This document shows positions 15,640-24,163 of a DNA stretch of 64,000 nucleotides, piece by piece. Numbering within the stretch: the first letter of the stretch is position 1; each line of letters starts with the position of its first letter. Where the stretch lies: positions 62,001 through 126,000 of the forward strand of contig JAIQFY010000020.1 of NCBI GenBank assembly GCA_020072965.1. Direction: 5' to 3'. The notes beneath the pieces were generated by a model, which saw only the letters and a list, made by a program, of their open reading frames with translations, had not been told where the DNA came from and ran no database searches. The stretch comes from Terriglobia bacterium (GTDB lineage Bacteria > Acidobacteriota > Terriglobia > JAIQFV01). The position numbers were made by a program, and so were the translations under genes.

Positions 15640-16710
15640 ATGATCAAGATCGCCGTTGACGCCATGGGCAGCGATCATGCCCCGCACAGTGAAGTGGAAG
15701 GCGCCATGGCCGCCGTCGAAGAATTTCCCGTCGCGGTGGTTTTAGTGGGGCCGGAGCAGATTATCCATGCCGAGCTCAAGCGTCGCCACTGCCCGCGCCA
15801 TCTCCCCATTGAAGTACAGAACGCCTCCCAGGTCGTGACGATGGAGGACATGGCCGCGGCCAGCTTCCGTAAGAAACGCGATTCCTCGATTCATGTGTCC
15901 GCCCGGTTGGTGCGGGAGGGGAAGGCCGCGGGCGTGGTCAGTGCCGGCAATACCGGCGCCGTGATGACGACTTCCAAGATCGTCATGGGGGTGCTCCCGT
16001 CGGTCGATCGTCCCGGGCTCGCCGCGGTTTTTCCCACCTCGAAAGGGAAGCCCGCCATTCTCCTTGATGTTGGCGCCAACGTCGATTGCAAGCCCTTTCA
16101 TCTCGAACAATTCGCCATCATGGGCGATGTCTATTCCCGCGTCATATTCAATGTGGCCCGCCCCCGCGTGGGGCTGCTTTCGATCGGAGAGGAGGCCTCC
16201 AAGGGAAACGATTTAACCAAAGAGGTGTATGGCCTCCTGAAAAAATCATCGTTGAATTTCATCGGAAATGTTGAGGGTCGGGATCTCTACAACGGGTCCT
16301 GCGATGTGATCGTCTGCGATGGTTTCACCGGCAACGTGGCCCTCAAAGTGAGCGAGGGTCTGGTGGAGGCTATATCGACGCTTCTTCGAGAGGAGCTTTC
16401 CGCCACGTTGACATCCAAGATGGGCTATGTTCTTTCTCAAAAGGCATTTGCCAACTTCAAGCGACGTCTGGACTATTCCGAATATGGCGGGGCTCCCTTA
16501 TTGGGTCTCAAGGAGGTTTGCATCATTTGTCATGGACGGTCGAATGGGCATGCTATTAAGAATGCCATCCGGGTGGCTTATGAATTCTGCAATAACAAAT
16601 TGAGCGAGAGAATCGAAGCCGAAGTCGCCCGCATCACTGCCACCGGAGAAGTTCGAGACCCCCGGCTCTCTGTCTCCAGTGAATTGCCCTCACCACGGAG
16701 AATTCATTGA
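15640..16710 (+). CDS. plsX: Phosphate acyltransferase PlsX
   Basis: A 356-aa cytosolic protein that converts acyl-ACP and phosphate to acyl-phosphate, the donor for PlsY in phosphatidic acid synthesis. It opens with [14 protein letters not shown] and contains [16 protein letters not shown] and [11 protein letters not shown], all family hallmarks. ATG 15640 is preferred over 15622 because the conserved M-I-K-I-A start sits there. Its stop overlaps the fabD TTG start by 4 bp. The 160 bp ahead of it hold no gene. Confidence 0.97.
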   Translation: MIKIAVDAMGSDHAPHSEVEGAMAAVEEFPVAVVLVGPEQIIHAELKRRHCPRHLPIEVQNASQVVTMEDMAAASFRKKRDSSIHVSARLVREGKAAGVVSAGNTGAVMTTSKIVMGVLPSVDRPGLAAVFPTSKGKPAILLDVGANVDCKPFHLEQFAIMGDVYSRVIFNVARPRVGLLSIGEEASKGNDLTKEVYGLLKKSSLNFIGNVEGRDLYNGSCDVIVCDGFTGNVALKVSEGLVEAISTLLREELSATLTSKMGYVLSQKAFANFKRRLDYSEYGGAPLLGLKEVCIICHGRSNGHAIKNAIRVAYEFCNNKLSERIEAEVARITATGEVRDPRLSVSSELPSPRRIH

Positions 16711-17660
16711 GCAAGATCGCTTACATTTTCCCGGGGCAAGCATCGCAATATGCAGGCATGGGCAGGGAACTCGCAGAAAAATTTCCCGTCGCCCATCAGG
16801 TTTTTGAAGAGGCAGACCGGGCCCTCGGGTTTCAGATCAGCAAACTCTGCTTTGACGGGCCGGAGGAAGAACTCCAGCTGACCATGAACACTCAGCCGGC
16901 CATCCTCGCGGTTTCGGTCGCTGCCTACCGGGTCCTTGAAGAGAAAGGATTGCAGCCGGAAGTGGTGGCCGGCCACAGCCTGGGGGAGTACTCTGCCCTG
17001 GTGGCCGCCGGCGCGATCCGTCTCTCCGATGCCATTCAGACCATCCACAACCGCGGGATTTACATGCAGGAGGCAGTTCCCGTGGGGGAGGGCGCTATGG
17101 CGGCGATTCTGGGCTTGCCCCTGGACTGCGTCTATCAAATCTGTGCCGATGCGCGGTGGGATGAAGAGTGCTCTGCGGCCAACCTCAACTCGCCTTCCCA
17201 GATTGTGATCGCCGGATCCAAGAGCGCCGTGGAGCGGGCGGTCAAGCTGGCCACCGAGGCGGGAGCAAAACGCGCGATCCTTTTGAACGTCAGCGCTCCC
17301 TTCCATTGCCGGTTGATGATGCCCGCGCAGGACCGGCTGGAGCACGATCTGATGCGGATGGATTTCGAGGATCTGAAGTTCCCGCTGGTGACCAACGTGG
17401 ACGCGGAATTCATTACCACCGGCCTGGCGGCCCGCACGTCCCTGGTGCGGCAGGTGTCCTCTCCCGTGATGTGGGAAGACTCGATCCGCGCCATGATGGC
17501 CCGGGGTGTGGACACCTTTGTGGAAGTCGGGCCGGGGCGTGTTTTGTCGGGGGTGGTCAGGCAGATTGACCGAACTCCCAAAACGCTCAATGTCGAAGAT
17601 GAAAAGAGTTTGACTGCCACGCTCGAGGCTTTGCACGACGCCGTGAGAACTGGCCGTTGA
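16707..17660 (+). CDS. fabD: Malonyl-CoA:ACP transacylase
   Basis: A 317-aa enzyme that loads malonyl groups onto ACP. It shows F-P-G-Q-A-S-Q near the N-terminus, the nucleophile motif [10 protein letters not shown], the N-L-N-S-P-S-Q segment and the catalytic His in A-P-F-H-C-R-L-M. The end [11 protein letters not shown] is typical. TTG start at 16707 overlapping plsX (TTGA). Confidence 0.97.
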   Translation: MSKIAYIFPGQASQYAGMGRELAEKFPVAHQVFEEADRALGFQISKLCFDGPEEELQLTMNTQPAILAVSVAAYRVLEEKGLQPEVVAGHSLGEYSALVAAGAIRLSDAIQTIHNRGIYMQEAVPVGEGAMAAILGLPLDCVYQICADARWDEECSAANLNSPSQIVIAGSKSAVERAVKLATEAGAKRAILLNVSAPFHCRLMMPAQDRLEHDLMRMDFEDLKFPLVTNVDAEFITTGLAARTSLVRQVSSPVMWEDSIRAMMARGVDTFVEVGPGRVLSGVVRQIDRTPKTLNVEDEKSLTATLEALHDAVRTGR

Positions 17661-17771
17661 ATCCGAACACAACTTGAAGACTCTCCTCTAGTGGAAGGCG
17701 AAAGATGTTGCCGGGTCGGGACGTTGCTTATGCCCCGGCCGCGGGATTGGCATCCTTGCCTGAAGAAAAAC

Positions 17772-18512
17772 ATGTTGCTTGAAAATAAAGTGGCAGTGGT
17801 GACGGGTGCATCGCAGGGGATCGGACGCACCATCGCACTGGTCCTGGCGGAGGCCGGGGCCACAGTGGTGGCGCTGGCACGCCAGGTGGAAAAATTGAAC
17901 GCCCTGCGCGCCGAAATTGAAGCCTTGGGGCGACAGGCGGTTGTGATACAATGCGACGTTTCCTCCGCGGAGGAAATCAAGCGGACATTTGAAGGAATTA
18001 TCAAGCAACTGGGACGAGTGGATGTCCTGGTCAACAATGCCGGAATCACCCGCGACGGCCTGATCATGCGCATGAAGCGGGAAGATTGGGACGCGGTGAT
18101 CGCGACCAATCTCACCAGCGTCTTTCACACCATCCAGGAAGCGCTCAAATCCATGGTGCGACAGCGGTCCGGCCGGATCATCAATATTACCTCGGTGGTG
18201 GCGCAGTCGGGCAATGCCGGGCAAGCCAATTACGTCGCTGCCAAATCGGGCCTGATCGGCCTGACAAAATCGATCGCCCTGGAAGTGGCCTCCCGCAACA
18301 TTACCGTCAACGCGGTGGCGCCGGGTTTCATCGACACCGCAATGACAGCCGGACTGCCGGAGGCGACCCGGCAGAAATTGCTGGACATGATCCCCCTCAA
18401 ACGCATGGGGACGGATCGGGAGGTGGCCTGGGCGGTGAAGTTCCTGGCGTCGGACGAAGCCGCGTACATCACCGGCCAGGTCCTGGGCGTTAACGGGGGG
18501 ATGTACATGTAA
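17772..18512 (+). CDS. fabG: 3-oxoacyl-ACP reductase
   Basis: A 246-aa short-chain dehydrogenase that reduces beta-ketoacyl-ACP with NADPH. It has T-G-A-S-Q-G-I-G at the cofactor site, N-N-A-G-I-T, the catalytic Ser in I-T-S-V-V and Tyr-Lys in Y-V-A-A-K, and ends G-Q-V-L-G-V-N-G-G-M-Y-M. ATG 17772 starts M-L-L-E-N-K-V-A-V-V-T-G; the open frame to 17691 adds nothing family-like. Confidence 0.96.
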   Translation: MLLENKVAVVTGASQGIGRTIALVLAEAGATVVALARQVEKLNALRAEIEALGRQAVVIQCDVSSAEEIKRTFEGIIKQLGRVDVLVNNAGITRDGLIMRMKREDWDAVIATNLTSVFHTIQEALKSMVRQRSGRIINITSVVAQSGNAGQANYVAAKSGLIGLTKSIALEVASRNITVNAVAPGFIDTAMTAGLPEATRQKLLDMIPLKRMGTDREVAWAVKFLASDEAAYITGQVLGVNGGMYM

Positions 18513-18626
18513 TAGAACGCCGGAGGGTTGATTTTGAGTCCCTGACTGTTCCCGGGTCAGGCGCGGGATCGAGCCGGGCTCAAAATGAGTCATTCGGAAT
18601 AATCTGATTGCCCACAAGGAGGAACG

Positions 18627-18872
18627 ATGGTCATGGCAGCAAATGTTGAAGAAAAAGTGAAGCAGATTATTGTGGAACAACTCGGCGTGGATGAGGCCGA
18701 AGTGACCCCCACTGCGTCCTTTGTCGATGATCTCGGCGCTGATTCACTGGACACGGTGGAACTGGTGATGGCCTTTGAAGAAGGGTTCAATATAGAGATT
18801 CCCGACGAAGATGCAGAGAAGATCGCCACGGTCAAGGACGCCGTCGACTACATTCAGGCCCACGCAAAATAA
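18627..18872 (+). CDS. acpP: Acyl carrier protein
   Basis: An 81-aa acidic protein with the phosphopantetheine site [10 protein letters not shown] (Ser about 38-40). AGGAGG lies 5 nt before the ATG. It sits between fabG and fabF as in most bacteria. A second Met two codons later could also start it. Confidence 0.97.
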   Translation: MVMAANVEEKVKQIIVEQLGVDEAEVTPTASFVDDLGADSLDTVELVMAFEEGFNIEIPDEDAEKIATVKDAVDYIQAHAK

Positions 18873-18907
18873 ACGAAAGGAATGGAGTCGTCAGACTGCA
18901 TTTTTCT

Positions 18908-20164
18908 ATGAACGCCATGAACAAAAGGCGGGTGGTCGTCACAGGAGTCGGGCTGGTATCTGCTGTGGGCATTGGGACCCAGGAGTGCTGGGACGCCCTG
19001 CTCGCGGGTAAGAGTGGGGCCGCTCGTATCACACTTTTTGATCCCACTCAGTTCTCCACCCAGTTTGCTTGCGAGGTGAAGGGATTCGATCCCTTCCTTT
19101 ACATCGAAAAAAAAGAAGTGAAGAAAATGGGGCGCTTCATCCATTTTGCCATTGCGGCCTCGGATTTCGCGATGAAGCAGTCCGGCCTTCAAGTGGATGG
19201 AGGCAATGCGGAGCGCGTGGGTGTCTACATTGGGTCCGGCATCGGGGGGTTCGATGTGATCGAGCGTGAGCATACCGAACTGCTTCGTGGGGGACCTCGA
19301 AAGATCTCGCCCTTCTTCATTCCCGCTGCCATCGTCAATCTGGCTTCGGGCCAGGTCTCCATTCGCTTTCGGGCCAAAGGTCCGAACTCGGCGACTTGCA
19401 CGGCCTGTTCCTCGAGCGCCCATGCCGTCGGGGATTCATTTCGCCTGATTCAGCGCGGGGATGCCGATGCCATGATCTGCGGGGGCTCCGAAGCCGCCAT
19501 CACACCCATGGGGGTCGGAGGATTCGCATCCATGCGCGCCCTCTCCATCCGAAATGATTCACCGGCGACCGCCAGCCGGCCCTTTGACAGGGACCGCGAT
19601 GGTTTTGTCATCGGGGAGGGATCGGGCCTCCTGATTCTGGAGGAGTTGGAGTTCGCCCGGCGCCGCGGTGCGAGGATCTTGTCCGAGGTGGTGGGTTACG
19701 GAATGTCCGGAGACGCTTTTCACATCACCCAGCCCTCGGAAGACGGAGACGGGGCAGTGCGGGTAATGCAAATTACTCTGAAGGACGCGGGTGCCAGGCC
19801 GGAAGAGATCGACTACATTAACGCCCATGGAACCTCTACGCCTTTTAATGACAAGACCGAAACCCTGGCCATTAAGAAAGTGTTCGGCGAGCATGCCAGG
19901 AAGATCGCGGTGAGCTCAACCAAGTCGATGACCGGCCACCTCCTGGGAGGCGCAGGCGGATTTGAAGCGGCCGTATTGGCGCTGTCCATTCACTGTCAGT
20001 GCGTTCCCCCGACAATTAATTACCAAACCCCGGACCCGGAGTGCGATCTTGATTACGTCCCGCTCAAGTCGAGAAATATGAAAATCGATTACGCCCTCTC
20101 CAACTCCTTCGGTTTCGGCGGTACCAATGCTGCATTGCTGATGAAACGATATTCTGGAGATTAG
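18908..20164 (+). CDS. fabF: 3-oxoacyl-ACP synthase II
   Basis: A 418-aa condensing enzyme that elongates acyl-ACP with malonyl-ACP. The active-site Cys is in T-A-C-S-S-S-A-H-A, and the two histidines are in N-A-H-G-T-S-T-P and M-T-G-H-L-L-G-G-A-G-G. It ends N-S-F-G-F-G-G-T-N-A. The ATG at 18908 or 18917 is possible. It lies 36 bp after acpP. The rnc gene that often follows is not present; 364 bp without a clear gene lead to etfB. Confidence 0.96.
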   Translation: MNAMNKRRVVVTGVGLVSAVGIGTQECWDALLAGKSGAARITLFDPTQFSTQFACEVKGFDPFLYIEKKEVKKMGRFIHFAIAASDFAMKQSGLQVDGGNAERVGVYIGSGIGGFDVIEREHTELLRGGPRKISPFFIPAAIVNLASGQVSIRFRAKGPNSATCTACSSSAHAVGDSFRLIQRGDADAMICGGSEAAITPMGVGGFASMRALSIRNDSPATASRPFDRDRDGFVIGEGSGLLILEELEFARRRGARILSEVVGYGMSGDAFHITQPSEDGDGAVRVMQITLKDAGARPEEIDYINAHGTSTPFNDKTETLAIKKVFGEHARKIAVSSTKSMTGHLLGGAGGFEAAVLALSIHCQCVPPTINYQTPDPECDLDYVPLKSRNMKIDYALSNSFGFGGTNAALLMKRYSGD

Positions 20165-20528
20165 CGCAGTGGCAGCGAATAAGACGTGACGTTTTTTGAG
20201 TCCATAGCCCCCCGGGCAATCAATCCCCGACCTGTCCACGACGCTGAGAAGAAATCAAATCCCCTCCAGTTGCAGGGTTCGACGGAATGCCCTCCGCCAT
20301 CCTGGAATGGATATAAGTCAGGTGGAATTGAAGGAGCCCTCATTCAGAAGTTTCTTCGTGATCCCGGGATGAATGTAACGACGGCCGGATCCTTCAAACC
20401 CAAGTGGAAGGAGAACGCAGAGGCTCAGATCCAGGAGTGTGTCAATCCCATTATGTGGTCGCGACTTGATCCCTTGAGCCTTCGTTGACGGGCATCCCCC
20501 GGTTCCATTCGAGATTGAGGACTTCATT
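20165..20528. other. Intergenic stretch, no gene seen
   Basis: Between fabF and etfB. Open frames of up to 100 codons exist on both strands but show no family features or good ribosome-binding site. No hairpin terminator recognised. Confidence 0.5.
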
Positions 20529-21314
20529 ATGAACATCATTGTTTGTATCAAGCAGGTTCCCAGCCGTGAGGCCTCGCTTCGGATCAATGTCGAGCAGACA
20601 TGGATCCGCGAGGAAGACCTTTCCTTTGAAACGAACGAAAGTGACATTTACGCCCTTGAGGCGGCGCTGCAGCTCAAAGAAAAGATGGGAGGGGAGGTCG
20701 TCGCCTGCACCCTCGGACCGGCGTCGGCGCACTCTGTGATCCGCGAAGCCCTGGCCAAGGGTGCGGAACGGGCCCTGCATCTGAGCGATGCCGCCTTTGT
20801 GGGGCTGGATGCCTTTGCTACGGCTCGTGTCATGGCGGCGGTTTTCAAGAAGGAAAAATTTGATCTGATTGTGACTGGGCTTCAATCGGATGATCACGGA
20901 TTTGGCCAGACTGGGGTCATCCTGGCCGAGGTCCTGAATCTTCCGCACACCACTTTGGTCATGGGAGTTGAGGTCCTCGATGGCGGCGCTCGGGTCAAGA
21001 TCAAACGGGAACTGGAAAGCGGATGGTTCCAGTGGCTCGAACTCCCTCTGCCGGCCGTTCTCACCATCCAGTCGGGCATCAATCAACCCCGCTATGCCAG
21101 CCTGAAAGGGATCATGGGAGTTAAGAAGAAGGAGATCAAGTTGATCGACTTGGCTGCGACGGGACTCACCCCATCGGACTTGGCCCCCCGACAATCCATT
21201 CGAAAAGTTTACGTGCCGCAGAAAGCCAAACAGACTCAATTCCTGGATGGTACTCCCAAGGAAGCGGCCGCGAAGCTTGTGGATAAGCTGAAAAACGAAG
21301 CACGCGTTATTTAG
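20529..21314 (+). CDS. etfB: Electron transfer flavoprotein beta subunit
   Basis: A 261-aa soluble subunit that binds AMP and pairs with EtfA to pass electrons from acyl-CoA dehydrogenases to the quinone pool. The start M-N-I-I-V-C-I-K-Q-V-P, T-L-G-P-x-x-A, L-I-V-T-G-L-Q-S-D-D and G-Q-T-G are typical. GAGG precedes ATG 20529 by 7 nt. The etfA gene follows after 209 bp of dispersed repeat rather than directly. Confidence 0.95.
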   Translation: MNIIVCIKQVPSREASLRINVEQTWIREEDLSFETNESDIYALEAALQLKEKMGGEVVACTLGPASAHSVIREALAKGAERALHLSDAAFVGLDAFATARVMAAVFKKEKFDLIVTGLQSDDHGFGQTGVILAEVLNLPHTTLVMGVEVLDGGARVKIKRELESGWFQWLELPLPAVLTIQSGINQPRYASLKGIMGVKKKEIKLIDLAATGLTPSDLAPRQSIRKVYVPQKAKQTQFLDGTPKEAAAKLVDKLKNEARVI

Positions 21315-21324
21315 GTGTCAGGTT

Positions 21325-21515
21325 CCGGGTGCCGGGTGTCAGGGTAAAGAAGCTAGAAGTCAGGATTCGGAGGCCGGAAGTCAGATGTCAGAAGTCGGAG
21401 GCCGGAAGGTGGAAAGCAGAGCTGAAAACGTCAAATCGTAGGGTTTTAACTTTGAACTTTGAACCTTGAACCTTGAACTGGGTTTTTGGACTTTGGACTC
21501 GCATCTTGACAAGGT
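21325..21515 (+). repeat. Dispersed two-part intergenic repeat, copy 1
   Basis: A GGAAGTCAGA/GTCGGAGGCCGG-like block at about 21340-21410, then a TTTGAACTTTGAACCTTGAA-like block at about 21450-21490. The middle stretch GCTGAAAACGTCAAATCGTA reappears, nearly unchanged and inverted, in copy 2 at 23990-24002. It separates etfB from etfA. Confidence 0.75.
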
Positions 21516-21523
21516 GAATCTTT

Positions 21524-22513
21524 ATGCCAGATGGAATTTTTGTTTTTATTGAACAACGTGATGGGAAAATGAACCGGAATTCCTGGGAGGCCCTTGTTGC
21601 AGGACAGGAGCTGGGACAGGGGTTAGGTCTGAAGGTTTATGCGGGGGTCTTTGGGAAGGGCATCAGTTCGATCGCCGAAGCGGTGGCGGAGAAGAAGCTG
21701 GACCAGGTCTTCACGGTCGAACATCCGCTGCTGGAGAGCTACACTCCGGATGGGTATGCCCTTGCTTTCCAGCAAGCCATCCAGCAGGTTGACCCCAGGT
21801 TCGTCCTCATGAGTCATACGTATGAGGTGCGCGACTTTGCCCCCAAGCTCGCGGCGTCCATGGGCAGGGCACTCGTAGGCGACGTCATCGCTTACTGTCA
21901 TGAAGAGGGCCAACTCATCTTTGTCCGCCAGGTGTTTCAAGGAAAGATGAATGCCGATGTGAAAATCGAACACGATCCGCCTTATCTTGTTTCCTTTCAG
22001 GCGGGTGCGTTTCGCGGGGATACAGTGGCAGCGGGCGAATCCAAGGCTGCCATAAAACCGCTCTCTGTCACTCTGGAGCCGTCTCAGATCCGGACCAAAT
22101 CCCTGGAAGTGTTCCGCGAGGCAAAGCAGGCCGTAGATCTCAGCCAGGCCGAAAAAATAGTGGCGATTGGTCGCGGCATCAAGAAGGTGGAGAATATTGA
22201 GATGGCCCGCGCCTTGGCCGAGGCGCTGGGCGCCGAGTTGGCGGCGTCGCGTCCCATTTGTGATAGCGGCTGGCTGCCGATGGACCGGCAGGTGGGAAGC
22301 TCCGGTCAGACCGTCTCCCCCAAACTCTATTTAGCGATTGGGATCTCGGGGGCCACTCAACATCTGGTCGGTATGAAGTCATCGCGGACGATTGTGGCGA
22401 TCAACAAGGACGCTGATGCCCCCATTTTTGAAGTGGCCGATTTCGGCATCGTGGCAGACCTGTTTGAGATACTCCCCGCGTTGACCGAGGCCGTGAAGGC
22501 CGCCCGCGGCTAG
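21524..22513 (+). CDS. etfA: Electron transfer flavoprotein alpha subunit
   Basis: A 329-aa FAD-binding subunit. The N-terminal E-Q-R-D-G-K-M-N-R-N-S-W-E-A-L, the S-H-T-Y-E-V-R-D-F-A-P-K-L-A segment and the C-terminal flavin motifs (R-P-I-C-D-S-G-W, G-I-S-G-A-T-Q-H-L-V-G-M, A-I-N-K-D-A-D-A-P-I-F) are all present. AAGGTGA precedes ATG 21524. It is the partner of etfB. Confidence 0.96.
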   Translation: MPDGIFVFIEQRDGKMNRNSWEALVAGQELGQGLGLKVYAGVFGKGISSIAEAVAEKKLDQVFTVEHPLLESYTPDGYALAFQQAIQQVDPRFVLMSHTYEVRDFAPKLAASMGRALVGDVIAYCHEEGQLIFVRQVFQGKMNADVKIEHDPPYLVSFQAGAFRGDTVAAGESKAAIKPLSVTLEPSQIRTKSLEVFREAKQAVDLSQAEKIVAIGRGIKKVENIEMARALAEALGAELAASRPICDSGWLPMDRQVGSSGQTVSPKLYLAIGISGATQHLVGMKSSRTIVAINKDADAPIFEVADFGIVADLFEILPALTEAVKAARG

Positions 22514-22571
22514 AGATTCGGAAGGACAACTCCCGGGGTCCGGCGGGATTTTCAGCCGTTCGCTGGAAAAT

Positions 22572-22841
22572 GTGGGGGGGCATCCTGCCTTCAGACGCGA
22601 GGGCTCCTTGGATTCCAACAAAAAAATTCCAGCCTCCTCGAATTCCGGAAAAAGAATATTTCCGCGGAGAGAGGACGAAATTGTCCCCCCATCGAGTGAG
22701 CATGAACTCTATGGCAGAGGAACACGTCGTCCCGGAGCGAATCAACCCCTTTGCGATATCTGTGGTCATCCACTGGTCCAGCGCAACTGCAAGCTGATTT
22801 GCACCAACTGTGGATTTCGACGGGACTGCTCGGATCCGTGA
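22572..22841 (+). CDS. Small zinc-ribbon protein (NCKLICTNCGFRRDCSDP type)
   Basis: Up to 89 aa, with a polar N-terminus and a C-terminal zinc ribbon: C-D-I-C-G-H-P-L-V-Q-R-N-C-K-L-I-C-T-N-C-G, then R-R-D-C-S-D-P at the end. I recognise this ending from short uncharacterised proteins of several phyla but know no function. The start is open: GTG 22572 or TTG 22608 (with GAGGG upstream). It follows etfA by 58 bp in the same direction. Confidence 0.65.
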   Translation: MGGHPAFRREGSLDSNKKIPASSNSGKRIFPRREDEIVPPSSEHELYGRGTRRPGANQPLCDICGHPLVQRNCKLICTNCGFRRDCSDP

Positions 22842-23107
22842 CACGGCTTCAAGGATTCTGTGAAGTTTGGCTCATATACTTGGCCTTCTTCCATTGTGGT
22901 TCACGCCCCACTTCTGCTCCTGACCCATCAGAACATCAACCCCCAATACTTTCATTGAGTGCAGGCCGTTGCATTTGGGCGAATAGCGTCTTAGTGGGGG
23001 GGGAATGGAGAAAAAAGGATTTGGAATCGTCCGGGCTGACAAATGAGCCTCAAAACAGTATATTGACTGCTGACAGACGGATGACTGAAACCCGATGAAA
23101 CTGACCC

Positions 23108-23884
23108 ATGTCTGAACAGATAACCGAAACAGCTGAAATAAAGGCCGCGGCCGCAGAACAGGGAGCGGCGAAACGGGACCATCAATTACACGGATCTCCG
23201 CGGGCGTGGACGCGATGGCAACGGTTCCAGATCTGGGCGGCGGCGTATGTTGGCTACGGGCTCATTGAACTCATTGGGAGAACACTGAGGTTCGAATCAC
23301 GCGGGGATGAGAACCTGGAGGCGATTTACAGGGCCGGACACCGCGCCATCTTCGCCTTTTGGCACAATCGTATCTTTGGGGCCACCTGGTATTACCGCAG
23401 GCGTGGCATTGTGGTGATGACTTCACAGAATTTCGATGGAGAATATATTGCGCGCTTCATCAAAATGCATGGCTACGGGACAGCGCGTGGTTCCAGTTCG
23501 CGGGGAGGGATGCGAGCGCTCGCCGAAATGGCGAGGTGCCTGAAACAGGGAAGTGATGTGGGATTCACTATTGATGGACCCCGTGGGCCGCTTTACCAGG
23601 CCAAGATGGGGCCGGTATTGCTGGCTCGCAAGACGGGCGATGCGATCTTCTGCTTTCATGTCTCATACGAGAAGAAGTGGGTTCTGGGAGGCAGCTGGGA
23701 TCACTTTCAGATCCCCAAACCTTTCAGCCGCGCTTTGATCATCAATGCCCCGCCCATATATATCGATCCGGCTGCTGACAAAGCGGCCTTACGAACAAAG
23801 CATCAAGAGATGCAGCACCTGCTGGATAGGATCCGCGAGGAGGGAGATTCCTTCTGGGCAGACAGTTCGAGAAGGAATAGCTAA
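23108..23884 (+). CDS. DUF374 / lysophospholipid acyltransferase-like protein
   Basis: A 258-aa protein with a 45-residue polar lead and one hydrophobic segment. The LPLAT signature appears as F-W-H-N-R-I-F, and the later T-I-D-G-P-R-G-P box is diagnostic of DUF374 proteins. R-G-S-S-S-R-G-G lies between them. Relatives include KDO-dependent lipid A acyltransferase-like enzymes, so acyl transfer in envelope lipid synthesis is probable. A repeat block begins at its stop. Confidence 0.87.
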   Translation: MSEQITETAEIKAAAAEQGAAKRDHQLHGSPRAWTRWQRFQIWAAAYVGYGLIELIGRTLRFESRGDENLEAIYRAGHRAIFAFWHNRIFGATWYYRRRGIVVMTSQNFDGEYIARFIKMHGYGTARGSSSRGGMRALAEMARCLKQGSDVGFTIDGPRGPLYQAKMGPVLLARKTGDAIFCFHVSYEKKWVLGGSWDHFQIPKPFSRALIINAPPIYIDPAADKAALRTKHQEMQHLLDRIREEGDSFWADSSRRNS

Positions 23885-24160
23885 AAGCAAATTCCAAATT
23901 CCAAAGTCCAAAATCCAATTAAATTCCAAAGACCAAAAACCAAAGACCCAGTTCAACGTTCCAAGTTTAAAGTCAAAACCCTACGATTCCACGTTTTCAG
24001 CTCTGCCCTCCGACTTCCGACTTCTGGCTTCCTGCCTCTCACATCCGACCTCCGACATCCAATTTCTGGCCTCTGGCTTCCGGCTTCTGGTGCCTGACTT
24101 CTGGCTTCTGCCTTCCGACTTCCGACTTTGTTCCCCTGACACCCGACACCTGACCCCTGA
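23885..24160 (-). repeat. Dispersed two-part intergenic repeat, copy 2 (inverted)
   Basis: AAATTCCAAAGACC-type words at 23885-23975, then CTTCCGACTTCTGG-type words at 24005-24135, then ACACCCGACACCTGACCCC. It is in reverse orientation to copy 1, and the segment 23955-24002 is close to the reverse complement of 21416-21465. It lies between the convergent 3' ends of the acyltransferase and the GH57 gene. Confidence 0.75.
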
Positions 24161-24163
24161 AGC

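Noticed and set aside
16704-17672. Long minus-strand frame opposite fabD (and others opposite fabG, fabF and the receptor)
   Set aside because: They mirror well-recognised plus-strand genes and lack any family features.
20186-20488. 100-codon frame between fabF and etfB
   Set aside because: No family pattern and no ribosome-binding site; probably chance.
23289-23305. GGTTCGAATC, like a tRNA T-loop
   Set aside because: It lies inside the acyltransferase gene and no acceptor or anticodon arm surrounds it.
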